A stretch of DNA of 64,000 bases from Duganella levis (lineage in GTDB: Bacteria > Pseudomonadota > Gammaproteobacteria > Burkholderiales > Burkholderiaceae_D). The notes under the pieces are model-generated. The model was given only the letters and a program-made list of their open reading frames with translations, searched no databases and was not told where the DNA came from. The stretch lies in assembly GCF_009857605.1 (NCBI RefSeq), contig NZ_WWCT01000009.1:62001-126000 (forward strand), given 5' to 3'. A program made the position numbers and the translations under genes. This document shows positions 50,565 to 60,616 of this stretch, piece by piece (position 1 is the first letter of the stretch; each line of letters opens with the position of its first letter).

Positions 50565-51584
50565 TTATGGCGTCGCCACCTGCAGCACCAGCTTGCCGAA
50601 GTTTTTCCCTTCAAACAGCATGTTCAGCGCCTGCGGGAAGTTCTCCAGTCCCTGCACAATGTCTTCCTTGCTCTTGATTTTGCCGTCCTTCATCCAGCCG
50701 GCCAGCGCAGCGATGCCGATGTGGTAGCGGTCGGCGTAGTCGAACACCACGATGCCTTCCATGCGGGCGCGGTTGACCAGCAGCGCCAGGTAGTTGGATG
50801 GTCCCTTGACCGCCGTGGTGTTGTTGTACTGCGAGATGGCGCCGCAGATGACAATGCGCGCCTTCATGTTGATGCGGGTGAGCACGGTGTCGAGGATCTC
50901 GCCGCCGACGTTGTCGAAGTAGACGTCCACGCCTTGCGGGCAGTGCTGCTTGAGGCCGTCCTTGACCGAGTCGTTCTTGTAGTCGATGCAGGCGTCGAAG
51001 CCCAGCTCGTTGACGACGAAATCGCACTTTTCCTTGCCGCCGGCAATGCCGACCACGCGGCAGCCCAGCTGCTTGGCGACCTGGCCGACGGTCTGGCCGA
51101 CCGCGCCGGCAGCGCCCGACACCACCACGGTATCGCCGGCTTTCGGCTGGCCCGACTCGATCAGGCCGAAGTAGGCGGTCATGCCTGGCATGCCGAGCGT
51201 GTTCAGGTAGGTGGTCAGCGGCGCCAGTTTCGGATCGACCTTGTGGAAGCCGGCCTGCTTGTCGTCGCCGGCGCCGGTCCAGTAGCGCTGCACGCCGGTG
51301 CCGCCCTGCACGTGGTCGCCCACCGCGTACTTCGGCGACTTCGATTCCACCACCACGCCGACGCCGCCGGCGCGCATCACCTCGCCAATAGCGACCGGGC
51401 GGATGTAGGATTTGCCTTCGTTCATCCAGCCGCGCATGGCCGGATCGAGCGACAGGTACAGCACTTTGATGCGGATTTCACCGTCGGCCAGTTCGCGCAG
51501 CGGTTCGGTCACTTGTTGCCAGTCGCTGTCCTTGACCATGCCTACCGGACGCGCAGCCAGGCGGAATTGCAGATTTGTCTCCAT
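50565..51584 (-). CDS. NADP-dependent medium-chain reductase (prostaglandin/curcumin reductase type)
   Basis: 339 residues of the zinc-free MDR family. N-terminal domain LAARPVGMVKDSDWQQVTEP, cofactor motif VVSGAAGAVGQTVGQVAKQLG, then NVGGEILDTVLTRINMKARI and ISQYNNTTAVKGPSNYLALL, which is distinctive for leukotriene B4/curcumin reductases (CurA, PTGR). They reduce the double bond of alpha,beta-unsaturated ketones and aldehydes with NADPH. Confidence 0.9.
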   Translation of the reverse strand: METNLQFRLAARPVGMVKDSDWQQVTEPLRELADGEIRIKVLYLSLDPAMRGWMNEGKSYIRPVAIGEVMRAGGVGVVVESKSPKYAVGDHVQGGTGVQRYWTGAGDDKQAGFHKVDPKLAPLTTYLNTLGMPGMTAYFGLIESGQPKAGDTVVVSGAAGAVGQTVGQVAKQLGCRVVGIAGGKEKCDFVVNELGFDACIDYKNDSVKDGLKQHCPQGVDVYFDNVGGEILDTVLTRINMKARIVICGAISQYNNTTAVKGPSNYLALLVNRARMEGIVVFDYADRYHIGIAALAGWMKDGKIKSKEDIVQGLENFPQALNMLFEGKNFGKLVLQVATP

Positions 51585-51707
51585 GGATTTTCTCCTTGTG
51601 TGGGGTGGGAATGACTATATCTCAAATTGCACGAGCGTGCTATTTTTGTCGTGAATGGCAAGGCATGCGACAATAGATCTCTTTTGTCCACATCTTCTAC
51701 GGTAGTC

Positions 51708-52577
51708 ATGAGTCATCCCGAATACATTTTGACACTCTCTTGCCTGGATCAGCGCGGAATCGTGCATCGCGTGTCGGGCTTCCTGGCCGAGCACGGCTGC
51801 AACATCATCGATTCAGCCCAGTTTGGCGATAGCGAATCGAAGCTGTTCTTCATGCGCGTGCATTTTTCGGCGGAAGACCGCAACATCAACGACGATTTGC
51901 TGCGCGCCGACTTCAGCCTGCTGGCTGCCGATATGAAGCTGGACTGGGAACTGCGCGACGCTCACTACAAGCCGCGCGTGATGCTGATGGTGTCGAAGAT
52001 CGGCCACTGCCTGAACGACCTGCTGTTCCGCTACAAGAGCGGGCTGCTGCCGGTGGAAATTCCGGCCATCGTCTCGAATCACATGGACTTCTACCAGCTG
52101 GCCGCCAGCTACAATATTCCGTTCCATCATCTGCCGCTGGCGACCGGTGCGCCGGCCGAAGACAAGCTGGCGCAGGAAGCCAAGATTATCGACCTGATGA
52201 ACACCCACAAGGTCGACCTGGTGGTGCTGGCGCGCTACATGCAGATCCTGTCGCCGGGCCTGTGCACCGCGTTGAAGGGCAAGGCGATCAATATCCACCA
52301 TTCCTTCCTGCCGAGCTTCAAGGGCGCCAAGCCGTATGCGCAGGCGCATCACCGCGGCGTCAAGCTGATCGGCGCCACCGCGCACTTTGTTACCGGCGAC
52401 CTGGACGAAGGTCCGATCATCGAGCAGGACGTCGAGCGCGTCGATCACTCGATGGATGCGGATACCTTGTCGGCGATCGGCCGCGATGTCGAGTGCGTGG
52501 TGCTGGCGCGTGCAGTGAAATGGTTTGTCGAACACCGCATTTTGCAAAACGGCGATAAAACCGTCGTCTTTAAGTAA
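51708..52577 (+). CDS. purU: Formyltetrahydrofolate deformylase PurU
   Basis: 289 residues. N-terminal ACT domain (YILTLSCLDQRGIVHRVSGF) and C-terminal formyltransferase domain with PAIVSNHMDFYQLAASYNIP and NIHHSFLPSFKGAKPYAQAH ... TAHFVTGDLDEGPII, where the catalytic Asn, His and Asp lie. The enzyme hydrolyses 10-formyl-THF to formate and THF. ATG 51708 is chosen by family length. A weak promoter TTGTCG-N17-GACAAT lies at 51646-51674. yaeQ follows 12 bp later. Confidence 0.93.
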   Translation: MSHPEYILTLSCLDQRGIVHRVSGFLAEHGCNIIDSAQFGDSESKLFFMRVHFSAEDRNINDDLLRADFSLLAADMKLDWELRDAHYKPRVMLMVSKIGHCLNDLLFRYKSGLLPVEIPAIVSNHMDFYQLAASYNIPFHHLPLATGAPAEDKLAQEAKIIDLMNTHKVDLVVLARYMQILSPGLCTALKGKAINIHHSFLPSFKGAKPYAQAHHRGVKLIGATAHFVTGDLDEGPIIEQDVERVDHSMDADTLSAIGRDVECVVLARAVKWFVEHRILQNGDKTVVFK

Positions 52578-52589
52578 TAAGAGAATCGA

Positions 52590-53132
52590 ATGGCACTCAA
52601 GGCAACAATCTATAAAGCAGAACTGTCGATTGCGGACATGGACCGCAATTACTACGAAACCCATCAACTGACGCTGGCCCGCCATCCGTCGGAAACCGAC
52701 GAGCGCATGATGGTGCGCCTGGTGGCGTTTGCGATTCACGCGAACGAAGCGCTGACCTTCACCAAGGGCTTGTTCGACGTTGAAGAACCGGACCTGTGGC
52801 ACAAGGACCTGACCGGCGCCATCGAGCTGTCGATTGAGGTCGGCCAACCGGACGAGAAAGTGATCCTGAAGGCCTGCGGCCGTTCGGAACACGTCTACGT
52901 GTACAGCTACGCCGCCACCAGTCACATCTGGTGGAAGGCGCTGGCCAACAAGGTCGAGCGCTGCAAGAACCTGACCGTGGTGGATCTGGACGCCGCCGCC
53001 ACCGAGCAGCTGGGCAAGATGGCGCAGCGCACGATGCAGTTCCAGTGCACCATCCAGGACGGCCAGATCTGGCTGACCGACGGCACCGAGACCGTCGAAA
53101 TCACCCGCGAAGTGCTGAAAGCCGAGCGCTAA
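52590..53132 (+). CDS. yaeQ: YaeQ family protein
   Basis: 180 residues with full-length match to Yae[21 protein letters not shown] at the start, [20 protein letters not shown] and [20 protein letters not shown]. The fold is PD-(D/E)XK nuclease-like but no activity is proven; a link to RfaH and haemolysin expression was proposed for Salmonella. Its stop overlaps the convergent amidohydrolase stop (CTAA 53129-53132). Confidence 0.93.
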   Translation: MALKATIYKAELSIADMDRNYYETHQLTLARHPSETDERMMVRLVAFAIHANEALTFTKGLFDVEEPDLWHKDLTGAIELSIEVGQPDEKVILKACGRSEHVYVYSYAATSHIWWKALANKVERCKNLTVVDLDAAATEQLGKMAQRTMQFQCTIQDGQIWLTDGTETVEITREVLKAER

Positions 53133-54400
53133 TTTCCCTTCACCACGGCGCCGCCCTTCATGACCCACTGGACTTGCTCCAGTGCGCGTACATCGTTGAG
53201 CGGCTGGCCGTCCACGGCGATCAGGTCGGCATACTTGCCGGCCTCGATGCTGCCGACCTTATCGCTCCATCCCAGTAAATCGGCGGCATTCACGGTGGCG
53301 GTGCGGATCGCCTGCGCCGGTGTCATGCCCAGCTTGACCAGCACGGCGAATTCGCGTGCGTTGAGGCCGTGCGGATAAACCGCAGCGTCGGTGCCGAAGG
53401 CGATCAGCACGCCGGCCTTGATGGCCTTGGCGATGTTGATGCGCGCCTGCGGGATCACCACCTTGGCTTTTTCCACCAGCGGTTTGGGCAGCCGCATCGC
53501 TTCGGCGTTCTCCAGCAGCCAGTCGCCCAGATAGAGCGTGGGCACCAGGTAGGTCTTGTGCTCCTTCATCAGCTTGATGCCTTCGTCGTCGATGTAAGAG
53601 CCGTGTTCGATCGAGTCGACTCCGGCCAGCACCGACAGCTTGATGCCATCGCCGCCGTGCGCGTGGGCCGCAGTCTTGCGACCGAGGCGGTGGGCGTCGC
53701 CGATGATGGCTTTCAATTCTTCCAGCGTGTATTGCGAGGTGCGCGGATCGTCGCCGAAGGACAGCACGCCGCCGGTGGCGCAGATCTTGATAACGTCGGC
53801 GCCGTACTTGATGTTGCGGCGCGTGACCTTGAGCGCTTCGTCGACACCGTCGGCGACGCCGAGTGCGCTGATGTTGTATTCAGGCGCGTGCCGGGTGTCG
53901 TCGCAATGGCCGCCGGTGATGCCGAGTGCGGGACCGGCGGCCAGGATGCGCGGGCCGGGGACGTCGCCGTCGTTGATGGCGTCGCGCAGGCCGATGTCGG
54001 CATAGCCGTAGGCGCCGAGGTCGCGGATGGTGGTGAAGCCGGCGCGCAGGGTGATGAGCGCGTTTTTAGCGCCGGTCAGGGTGATGCGCGGGACCGATTT
54101 GGCGATGAAGCCGTAGCCGGCGTCCTCGGCCCTGGCGGTGATGTGCGTGTGCGCGTCGATCAGGCCGGGCAGCAGGGTTTTGTTGCCGAGGTCGATGATG
54201 GTGGCGCCGGCCGGGATCGTCAACTGGCTGCCGGCGGCGGTGATGCGGTCGCCGCTGATCAGCACCACGGCGTTGTCGACCAGGGCGCCGCTGCGCACAT
54301 CGACCATGTGGGCGGCTTTGATGGCAGTGATGGCGGGAGCGTCGGCGGCGAATGCGCTGGCGCTGGCGAGTAGCAGGATGAAAGAGGCGATTGCGTTCAA
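53129..54400 (-). CDS. Secreted amidohydrolase (imidazolonepropionase/Xaa-Pro dipeptidase-like)
   Basis: 423 residues with a signal peptide ([18 protein letters not shown]). Metal-site motifs of the amidohydrolase superfamily are in place: [12 protein letters not shown] (HxH), carbamylated-Lys region [29 protein letters not shown] and [13 protein letters not shown]. This matches periplasmic proteins related to the Sgx9260/CAD group, which cleave N-acyl or Xaa-Pro-like dipeptides. It is followed upstream by the start of the Rpn remnant on the other strand. Confidence 0.9.
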   Translation of the reverse strand: MNAIASFILLLASASAFAADAPAITAIKAAHMVDVRSGALVDNAVVLISGDRITAAGSQLTIPAGATIIDLGNKTLLPGLIDAHTHITARAEDAGYGFIAKSVPRITLTGAKNALITLRAGFTTIRDLGAYGYADIGLRDAINDGDVPGPRILAAGPALGITGGHCDDTRHAPEYNISALGVADGVDEALKVTRRNIKYGADVIKICATGGVLSFGDDPRTSQYTLEELKAIIGDAHRLGRKTAAHAHGGDGIKLSVLAGVDSIEHGSYIDDEGIKLMKEHKTYLVPTLYLGDWLLENAEAMRLPKPLVEKAKVVIPQARINIAKAIKAGVLIAFGTDAAVYPHGLNAREFAVLVKLGMTPAQAIRTATVNAADLLGWSDKVGSIEAGKYADLIAVDGQPLNDVRALEQVQWVMKGGAVVKGN

Positions 54401-54508
54401 GTGTTTCTCCCTTCTCGTAATGTTTTATTGAGGAGAGCCAAACCACGCTCAGCACCTAGCGTACCCGGCAACGACAGCCAACGCTAGAATATTTTTTCAT
54501 GGCCTCCC

Positions 54509-55375
54509 ATGGTATGGCGCGCGCGGATTGGTGGCGAGTGGGTGTACGTGTATATCCTGCTGGAGTTCCAGACGCGGCCGGATAAGTGGATGGCTTTGCG
54601 GATGCAAGTGTATGTCGGCTTGCTGTACCAGGATCTGGTGGCGCAGCACCGCTTGAGCAAGCATGGCAAGTTGCCGCCGGTGCTGCCGATCGTGCTGTAC
54701 CACGGTCGCCGCCCATGGCGCGCGGCGACCGAGCTTGCCAGATTGATGCTGGTGCCGCCGATAGGGCTGGAACGCTATCAGGCGAATCAGCAATATCTGC
54801 TGATCGACCGTCATCACGCTGGCGCGCGCGGCGATATCGTCAGCTTGTTATTTGGCTTACTGCAATCCAGGAGTGAGGTCGAGATGCGCGCTGCCATCGA
54901 TGCATTGACGAAGCGTGTGCGTCAGCCAGATATGGCGGCTGTGCGGGAAAGCCTGATGAATTGGTTGCAGCTCACCTTGCAAGACGCTTCCAGCGACACT
55001 AGCATGAATGTGGAGGAGGGATTTGTCATGGAGATGGAGAGAAAATTCACGTTCAAAGAGATGTTTGATCCGCAAATGTTCGAGCGGCCACGCAAGGAGG
55101 GCCATGAACTTGGTTTGAAAGAAGGACGGGAAGAGGGGCGCCAGCAAGGCTTGCAAGAGGGCCTGCAGGAAGGCCGACAGGAAGGTCTTCAAGAAGGCCG
55201 TCTGGCTGGTGAGTTGCTTGCGTTGCGAGGATTGTTGCGTAACTTGTTGGCCGACGCGACGTTGCCGCCGGAAGCTGCGGCGAAAATAGGGACCGCCGAT
55301 TCGCACCAGCTCAATGACTGGATCAAAGCCCTGTTTGGCGGCGCCAGCCCCCGGCAGTTGTTCGCCGAGGGCTGA
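54509..55375 (+). pseudogene. 5'-truncated Rpn-family nuclease/transposase remnant
   Basis: 288 residues remain from ATG 54509. The Rpn (PD-(D/E)XK, PDDEXK_5-like) family normally has about 75 further N-terminal residues containing the catalytic Asp of the LRxRExD motif. Here the similarity begins at VWRARIGGEWVYVYILLEFQ and continues through MALRMQVYVGLLYQDLV and PIVLYHGRRPW; the reading frame closes at TAG 54485. The C-terminal tail has six EGRQEGLQ-like repeats (about residues 200-235), as is typical. The nuclease is probably dead, though a truncated protein could be made. No flanking insertion sequence is visible. Confidence 0.8.
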
Positions 55376-55386
55376 GTGCTACAGGC

Positions 55387-56832
55387 TTAAACGCCCAGCA
55401 GCGATACCGACTTGGTGTTCAGGTAGGCTTCCAGCGCCTCCGGACCACCTTCCGAACCATAGCCCGAATCCTTCACGCCGCCAAACGGCATCTCGGCGCT
55501 CGGCGTGGCTGGCTGGTTGATCCACAGCATGCCGACTTCCACATTGTTCATCAACTGATGCGCGTTCTTGATCGAGCGGGTGAACGCATAACCAGCCAGG
55601 CCAAACGGCAGGCGGTTGGACTCGGCAATCGCCTCATCCAGCGTATCGAAACCGCGAATCGCCGCCACCGGACCAAACGGCTCGTCATTGAACACGCTGG
55701 CGTTCAGCGGCACGTCGGCCAGAATGGTCGGCGCGAAGAAGTTGCCTTCGTTGCCGATGCGCAGACCGCCAGTCGCCACATTGGCGCCCTTGGCGCGGGC
55801 ATCTTCCACCAGCTGGGTCATGGCCGCCACGCGACGCGGATTGGCCAGCGGGCCCAGCGTCGTGCCTTCCACCAGGCCATTGCCCAGTTGCAGACGCTCG
55901 GCATGCGCCACCATCGCGCGGGTGAATTCTTCCTTGATGCTGTTATGCACCAGGAAGCGGGTCGGCGCGATGCACACCTGGCCGGCGTTGCGGAACTTGG
56001 CGCCGCCTGCCGCTTCGACCGCCAGCGCCACGTCGGCGTCTTCCGCCACGATCACCGGCGCATGGCCGCCCAGCTCCATGGTCACGCGCTTCATGTGCGC
56101 GCCAGCCAAGGCCGCCAGCTGCTTGCCGACCGGAGTCGAACCGGTGAAGGTCACTTTGCGGATCACTGGATGCGGAATCAGGTAGTTGGAAATTTCAGCC
56201 GGATCGCCAAACACCAGGCCCACCGTACCGGCCGGCACGCCGGCGTCGACGAAGCACTGGAACAGCGCCGCCGGCGAGGCCGGGGTTTCTTCCGGCGCCT
56301 TGCACAGGAAGGAGCAGCCGGTGGTCAGCGCGGCGGCCAGCTTGCGCACCACCTGGTTGATCGGGAAGTTCCATGGGGTGAACGCGGCCACCGGACCGAC
56401 CGGCTCTTTCAATACCAGCTGTTGCGCCAGCGGATTACGCGACGGCACGATGCGGCCATACACGCGCATGCCTTCGGCCGCGAACCAGTCGATGATGTCG
56501 GCGCCGGCCATGGCTTCGGCGCGGGCCTGGGCCAGCGGCTTGCCTTGTTCCTGGGTCAGCAGGCGGGCGATCTGGTCGGCGCGTTCGCGCAGCAGGGCGG
56601 CGGCGCGGCGCAGCGTGGCGGTGCGCTCGAAAGCCGATACCTTGCGCCAGGCGTCAAAACCTTTTTGTGCTGCCGCCAGTGCGCGATCCAGGTCGGCAAT
56701 GCTGGCATGCGCCACGGTGCCGATTTCCTTGCCGGTGGCCGGATTCAGCACGGGAATGGTCTTGCCGCCGGTGGCGTCGCTCCATTCGTTGGCGATCAGG
56801 AGGCGGACGTTAGGGTAGTTATTCGCGGTCAT
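55387..56832 (-). CDS. gabD: NAD(P)-dependent succinate-semialdehyde/2-oxoglutarate-semialdehyde dehydrogenase
   Basis: 481 residues from ATG 56832 (CGGAGA before it). Aldehyde dehydrogenase motifs: [38 protein letters not shown], catalytic Glu in [13 protein letters not shown], catalytic Cys in [14 protein letters not shown] and [12 protein letters not shown]. Closest to the SSADH/KGSADH group. The gene is divergent from an IclR regulator and a catabolic set, so it may oxidise an aldehyde made from a sugar acid, such as 2-oxoglutarate semialdehyde. Divergence from gabT-like genes makes a GABA role less likely. Confidence 0.87.
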   Translation of the reverse strand: MTANNYPNVRLLIANEWSDATGGKTIPVLNPATGKEIGTVAHASIADLDRALAAAQKGFDAWRKVSAFERTATLRRAAALLRERADQIARLLTQEQGKPLAQARAEAMAGADIIDWFAAEGMRVYGRIVPSRNPLAQQLVLKEPVGPVAAFTPWNFPINQVVRKLAAALTTGCSFLCKAPEETPASPAALFQCFVDAGVPAGTVGLVFGDPAEISNYLIPHPVIRKVTFTGSTPVGKQLAALAGAHMKRVTMELGGHAPVIVAEDADVALAVEAAGGAKFRNAGQVCIAPTRFLVHNSIKEEFTRAMVAHAERLQLGNGLVEGTTLGPLANPRRVAAMTQLVEDARAKGANVATGGLRIGNEGNFFAPTILADVPLNASVFNDEPFGPVAAIRGFDTLDEAIAESNRLPFGLAGYAFTRSIKNAHQLMNNVEVGMLWINQPATPSAEMPFGGVKDSGYGSEGGPEALEAYLNTKSVSLLGV

Positions 56833-56961
56833 GAAAAATCTCCGTTGATGTATGGGAAGGGCGCCCGTAGCGACGCCCGAACACCCTCTACTTTGCCAGA
56901 AATTCGCAAAGCCCGTACGAGGGGCGGCCATGGCAAACCCGCCCGCTTGATACGGTTTTTC

Positions 56962-56990
56962 TTGAGCTTATTGGCAAACCGCAATATAAT
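56962..56990 (+). promoter_or_regulatory. Sigma-70 promoter for the IclR gene
   Basis: TTGAGC (56962-56967), spacer of 17, TATAAT (56985-56990). The predicted start of transcription falls inside the first of three operator copies downstream, so a bound regulator would block it. Confidence 0.7.
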
Positions 56991-56991
56991 T

Positions 56992-57055
56992 TTCGTTATC
57001 CGAACTAAAGTTCGCATTCCGAATAAATGACTGCTGGTAAAATTCGCTATCCGAA
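56992..57055. promoter_or_regulatory. Triple 13-bp operator between divergent gabD-like and iclR genes
   Basis: TTCGTTATCCGAA (56992-57004), TTCGCATTCCGAA (57011-57023) and TTCGCTATCCGAA (57043-57055) share TTCGNNNTCCGAA. The gap between the first two also makes CGAACT-AA-AGTTCG, a 14-bp site with perfect 6-bp arms. They lie just downstream of the iclR promoter and 160 bp from the aldehyde dehydrogenase start. IclR regulators bind such paired palindromes. Confidence 0.7.
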
Positions 57056-57075
57056 CTATTAATGAGGTAAAGCCG

Positions 57076-57891
57076 ATGAAAGAACCAAGCGCTCCGGTCG
57101 ACGCCAAGAACACTGTGCAATCACTGGCCAAGGGCTTCAAGGTATTGCAGGCGTTCACCGCGCAGGAACCGGAATTGACGATGGCCGAGGTGGCCCGCAA
57201 GGCCGGCCTGGACAACGCCACCGCGTTCCGTTTCCTGAACACGCTGGTCAGCCTGGGCTATGTGGACAAGGCCGAGAACAGCCGTATGTTCCGTCTGTCG
57301 CTGAAAGTATTGGATTTGGGTTTCCACGCGCTGGCCCGTTCTGACCTGCGGACGCGGGCCCGGCCGATCCTGCGCAGCCTGGTGGGCGAAGTCAACGAGG
57401 CCGCCTCGATCGGGGTGCTGGATGGCAGCAGCGTGCTGTATGCCGAGCGCGTGCAGGCCGGCCTGACGCAGCTGGGCGTCGATGTGCGCATCGGCAGCCG
57501 GGTGCCGGCGTATTCCAGCGCGGTGGGGCAGGTGATCCTGGCCTGGTTGCCGCGCGAGACGCAGATCAAGGTGCTGGACGGCCAGCCGCGTTTGCAACTG
57601 ACGCCGACCACGCTGACCGACATGGACGCGTTGCTGGCGCGCTTGCAGCAGATCCGCAGCCTGGGTTACGCGCTGTCGAACCAGGAAACCGTCAGCGGCC
57701 TGTACGTGCTGGCGGCGCCGGTACTGGATATTGACGGCATGCCGGTGGCGGCATTGAGTGTGGCGGCGCCGGCGCATCGCAGCAGCTTGCAGCAGTTTGA
57801 AGAGAACACGGTACGCGCTGTACTGGACGCCGCGCAGCAGTTGTCGAAGTCGCTGCACGCCACCGGGGGGTATGCCGGAGACAACCTTTGA
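57076..57891 (+). CDS. IclR-family transcriptional regulator
   Basis: 271 residues. Winged HTH at 12-75 (LAKGFKVLQAFTAQEPELTM, EVARKAGLDNATAFRFLNTLVSLGYV) and the GAF-like IclR effector domain (RPILRSLVGEVNEAASIGVL, GSRVPAYSSAVGQVILAWLP). GAGGTAAAG precedes ATG 57076. The closest family members, PcaR/PobR-like and KdgR-like, control catabolic operons. It likely controls both the divergent dehydrogenase and the transporter-porin-dehydrogenase genes downstream. Confidence 0.91.
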   Translation: MKEPSAPVDAKNTVQSLAKGFKVLQAFTAQEPELTMAEVARKAGLDNATAFRFLNTLVSLGYVDKAENSRMFRLSLKVLDLGFHALARSDLRTRARPILRSLVGEVNEAASIGVLDGSSVLYAERVQAGLTQLGVDVRIGSRVPAYSSAVGQVILAWLPRETQIKVLDGQPRLQLTPTTLTDMDALLARLQQIRSLGYALSNQETVSGLYVLAAPVLDIDGMPVAALSVAAPAHRSSLQQFEENTVRAVLDAAQQLSKSLHATGGYAGDNL

Positions 57892-57938
57892 GCCAGTGAC
57901 GCCAGGGCGTCGCCAGCCACGATGGGGAACGGGATCGC

Positions 57939-59321
57939 ATGGACAGGTTCGGATATGGAGACACTGCACTCATCGTGACGATGGTGGTGCTCTACATCGC
58001 GCTGACCGCGTGGCTGACGGCCCGCTCGCGCAGCAAGGACAGCGGCGAATTCATGGTGGGCGCCCGCAGCACGCCGGCGGTGGTAGTGGGGATTTTGATG
58101 GTGTCGGAATTCGTCGGCGCCAAGTCCACCATCGGCACCGCGCAGGGCGCGTTTGAATCCGGCATGGCGGCGTCGTGGGCTGTGCTGAGCGCGGCGGTGG
58201 GTTTTCCGCTGTTCGGTTTTTTCCTGGCGCGCAAGCTGTACAACTCGGGCGAGTACACCATCTCCGGCGCGATCTTCCAGCGTTACGGCCGCTCGACGCA
58301 GTTGATCGTGTCGCTGATCATGATTTACGCGCTGCTGCTGGTCAACGTCGGCAACTACATCAGCGGCGCGGCGGCGATCGCCACGGTGTTGAAGATCAGC
58401 CTGCCGCTGGCGGCGCTGATCATCGCCGTGGTCAGCACGTTTTACTTTGCCCTGGGCGGCATGAAAAGCCTGGCCTACGTCAACCTGTGGCACAGCGGCG
58501 TCAAGTACCTGGGCGTGCTGATCGTGCTGGCGGTGGCGCTCAGCATGACCGGCGGCGTGGCGCCGATCCAGGCGGCGCTGCCGGCGTTTTATTTCACGTG
58601 GGATGGCACGCTGGGCGCGTCGACCATCGTGGCTTTTTTTATCGGCAATGTGGGGGCGATTTTTTCCACCCAGTACATCGTCCAGGCGGTGGCCTCGACC
58701 CGCAGCGCCGATGCGGCGCGCCACGCGACGTTTATCGCCGCCGGGCTGGCGATCCCGCTGGGCATCGCGCTGGGACTGATCGGCGTGGCGGCGCGCTACC
58801 TGTACCCGGACATGCAGAGTCTGTACGCGCTGCCGATTTTTATGCAGAGCATGAATGTGTTCCTGGCCGGGCTGGTGGCGGTGTCGCTGGTGGCGGCCAT
58901 TTTTGCCGGCGTCAGCACGGTGGCGCTGGCGATCGCCTCGCTGGTGGTGCGCGACTTTTACGTGCCGTTCTGCCAGCCGGCGCCGGCGCAGGAATTCCGC
59001 GTCACCCGCTGGCTGGCGCTGGGCATTGGTTTTGTGCCGCTGTTGTTTGTGCTCTGCGCACCCGGCTTGATGAATTTGTCGTTTTTTACGCGCGCGTTGC
59101 GCTTATCGATTTCCGTCGTCGCCATCATCGGTTTGTACCTGCCTTTCTTTGGCGGCAACCGGGGTGCGACCTGTGGCCTGCTGGCCGCCACGGTAACCAC
59201 TACCGTCTGGTATCTGCTGGGTGATCCCCATGGTATCGACAATATGTATATCGCGCTGGTGACCCCGGCGCTGGTGATTCTGGCCGAACGCCTGTTCGGC
59301 TGGCGTCGGCCCGCGCGTTGA
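57939..59321 (+). CDS. Sodium:solute symporter family permease
   Basis: 460 residues with about 12-13 transmembrane helices. SSS hallmarks are GARSTPAVVVGILMVSEFVGAKSTIGTAQGAF at residues 37-67 and FIGNVGAIFSTQYIVQAVASTRSADAARHA, the signature near helix 8. These carriers take up sugars, sugar acids, proline or acetate with sodium ions. The position after the iclR gene and before a porin and a periplasmic dehydrogenase suggests uptake of the oxidised product. Confidence 0.9.
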   Translation: MDRFGYGDTALIVTMVVLYIALTAWLTARSRSKDSGEFMVGARSTPAVVVGILMVSEFVGAKSTIGTAQGAFESGMAASWAVLSAAVGFPLFGFFLARKLYNSGEYTISGAIFQRYGRSTQLIVSLIMIYALLLVNVGNYISGAAAIATVLKISLPLAALIIAVVSTFYFALGGMKSLAYVNLWHSGVKYLGVLIVLAVALSMTGGVAPIQAALPAFYFTWDGTLGASTIVAFFIGNVGAIFSTQYIVQAVASTRSADAARHATFIAAGLAIPLGIALGLIGVAARYLYPDMQSLYALPIFMQSMNVFLAGLVAVSLVAAIFAGVSTVALAIASLVVRDFYVPFCQPAPAQEFRVTRWLALGIGFVPLLFVLCAPGLMNLSFFTRALRLSISVVAIIGLYLPFFGGNRGATCGLLAATVTTTVWYLLGDPHGIDNMYIALVTPALVILAERLFGWRRPAR

Positions 59322-59402
59322 CAGCGCGGTAGGCCAGGCGTGTCGCATGTGGTGCGCCGCCCTGGGTTTTTGTCGCCTGGCGACTTCAATTGGAAACAAG
59401 CT

Positions 59403-60569
59403 ATGAAACACACCAAACTCCTGATCGTGGGCGGCGCACTGCTGTCCATCGGCGGCAGCGCCGCCGCGCAATCCAACGTGGCCATGTACGGTATCGTGGA
59501 CGTCGCGGTCACCCACGTTGACCACTTGCCGGCCGGCGCCAGCACCTATATGCGCAGCGGCGCCAAGGACGGCAACCGGCTGGGCTTCCGCGGCACCGAG
59601 GATCTGGGCGGCGGGACCAGCCTGATCTTCCAGCTGGAAGCCGGCTTCAACACCGATGACGGCACCGCCGGCCAGGCCGGCAGCCTGTTCAACCGCGCCG
59701 CCTGGGTCGGCATCAGCGACAAGACCTGGGGCAAGCTGACCGTCGGCCGCCAGTACGCGCCGTACTTCGACGCCCTCAATCCGCTCGGCCCGGTGCCGGT
59801 GGTGACCGGCGCGGCCGGCGATCACCCGGGGGATATCGACGGTTTCGATATCACCATCCGCAACAACAATTCGATCAAGTACACCTCGCCGACCTGGCAT
59901 GGCGTGACGGCGGCGGTGATGGTGGCGGCCGGCGAACAGGCCGGTCACAGCGGCAGCGGCGGCACTTACAGCGCCTCGCTTAAATATGACGCCGGCCCAT
60001 GGCATTCGGCGATGGGCTACCAGTTGCTGAAGAACGGCCCCAACCAGGCCAACTGGGATGCCAACTCGGCCAGCAGCTTTTCCAAGTCGGCCGTGAACGC
60101 CGGCTACCTGTCGGCCGCCGATGTGCAGTACGTCGCCGCCGGCACCCGCTACGAGCACGGCCCGCTGGGCGTCGGCGGTTCGGTCAGCAATGTGCAGTAC
60201 CGCGCCAACGCCGCTTCGCTGTTCCGCGACACCGCCATCTTCAACACCGGCGCGCTGCTGGCGACCTGGCAAACCACCACGCCGTGGCTGCTGGGTGCAG
60301 GCATCACCTACACCAGCGCCAACAAGGCCAACGGCATCAGCGATGCGGCCAACTACCGCCAGTTCTCGCTGCAGCAAACCTACTGGTTCTCCAAGCGCAG
60401 CTCGATCTACATCATCGAAGCCACCCAGCGCGCCAATGGCCGCACGCTGGCTCTGGGCGGCGCCAGCCAGATCGACGCCGGCGCGACGGTCGGCGTGTCG
60501 CAATCGGGTACCTCGTCGGTGGGACCGAAGCAGACCCTGGTCGGCATCGGCCTGCGCCACTCGTTCTAA
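59403..60569 (+). CDS. Gram-negative porin (Burkholderia/Bordetella OmpC-like trimeric type)
   Basis: 388 residues with a signal peptide (LLIVGGALLSIGGSAAA). Start of the barrel SNVAMYGIVDVAVTHV, LGFRGTEDLGGGTSLIFQLE, NRAAWVGISDKTWGKLTVGRQ and the final strand QTLVGIGLRHSF with terminal Phe for outer-membrane insertion. The constriction loop has LNPLGPVPVVTGAAGDHPGD. It probably passes the substrate of the dehydrogenase downstream. A 7-bp hairpin lies after the stop. Confidence 0.9.
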   Translation: MKHTKLLIVGGALLSIGGSAAAQSNVAMYGIVDVAVTHVDHLPAGASTYMRSGAKDGNRLGFRGTEDLGGGTSLIFQLEAGFNTDDGTAGQAGSLFNRAAWVGISDKTWGKLTVGRQYAPYFDALNPLGPVPVVTGAAGDHPGDIDGFDITIRNNNSIKYTSPTWHGVTAAVMVAAGEQAGHSGSGGTYSASLKYDAGPWHSAMGYQLLKNGPNQANWDANSASSFSKSAVNAGYLSAADVQYVAAGTRYEHGPLGVGGSVSNVQYRANAASLFRDTAIFNTGALLATWQTTTPWLLGAGITYTSANKANGISDAANYRQFSLQQTYWFSKRSSIYIIEATQRANGRTLALGGASQIDAGATVGVSQSGTSSVGPKQTLVGIGLRHSF

Positions 60570-60576
60570 GCTACCG

Positions 60577-60595
60577 GGGAGGCCATGTGCCTCCC
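60577..60595 (+). other. Intercistronic hairpin after the porin gene
   Basis: GGGAGGC pairs with GCCTCCC around CATGT. No T-run follows. Such hairpins between porin genes and poorly expressed neighbours can stabilise the upstream message or partly stop transcription. Confidence 0.45.
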
Positions 60596-60616
60596 TGATT
60601 ACAGCAGGTGAAAAAC

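Noticed and set aside
55120..55205. Short direct repeats as a possible CRISPR or tandem element
   Set aside because: They encode the usual EGRQEGLQ repeats in the Rpn tail.
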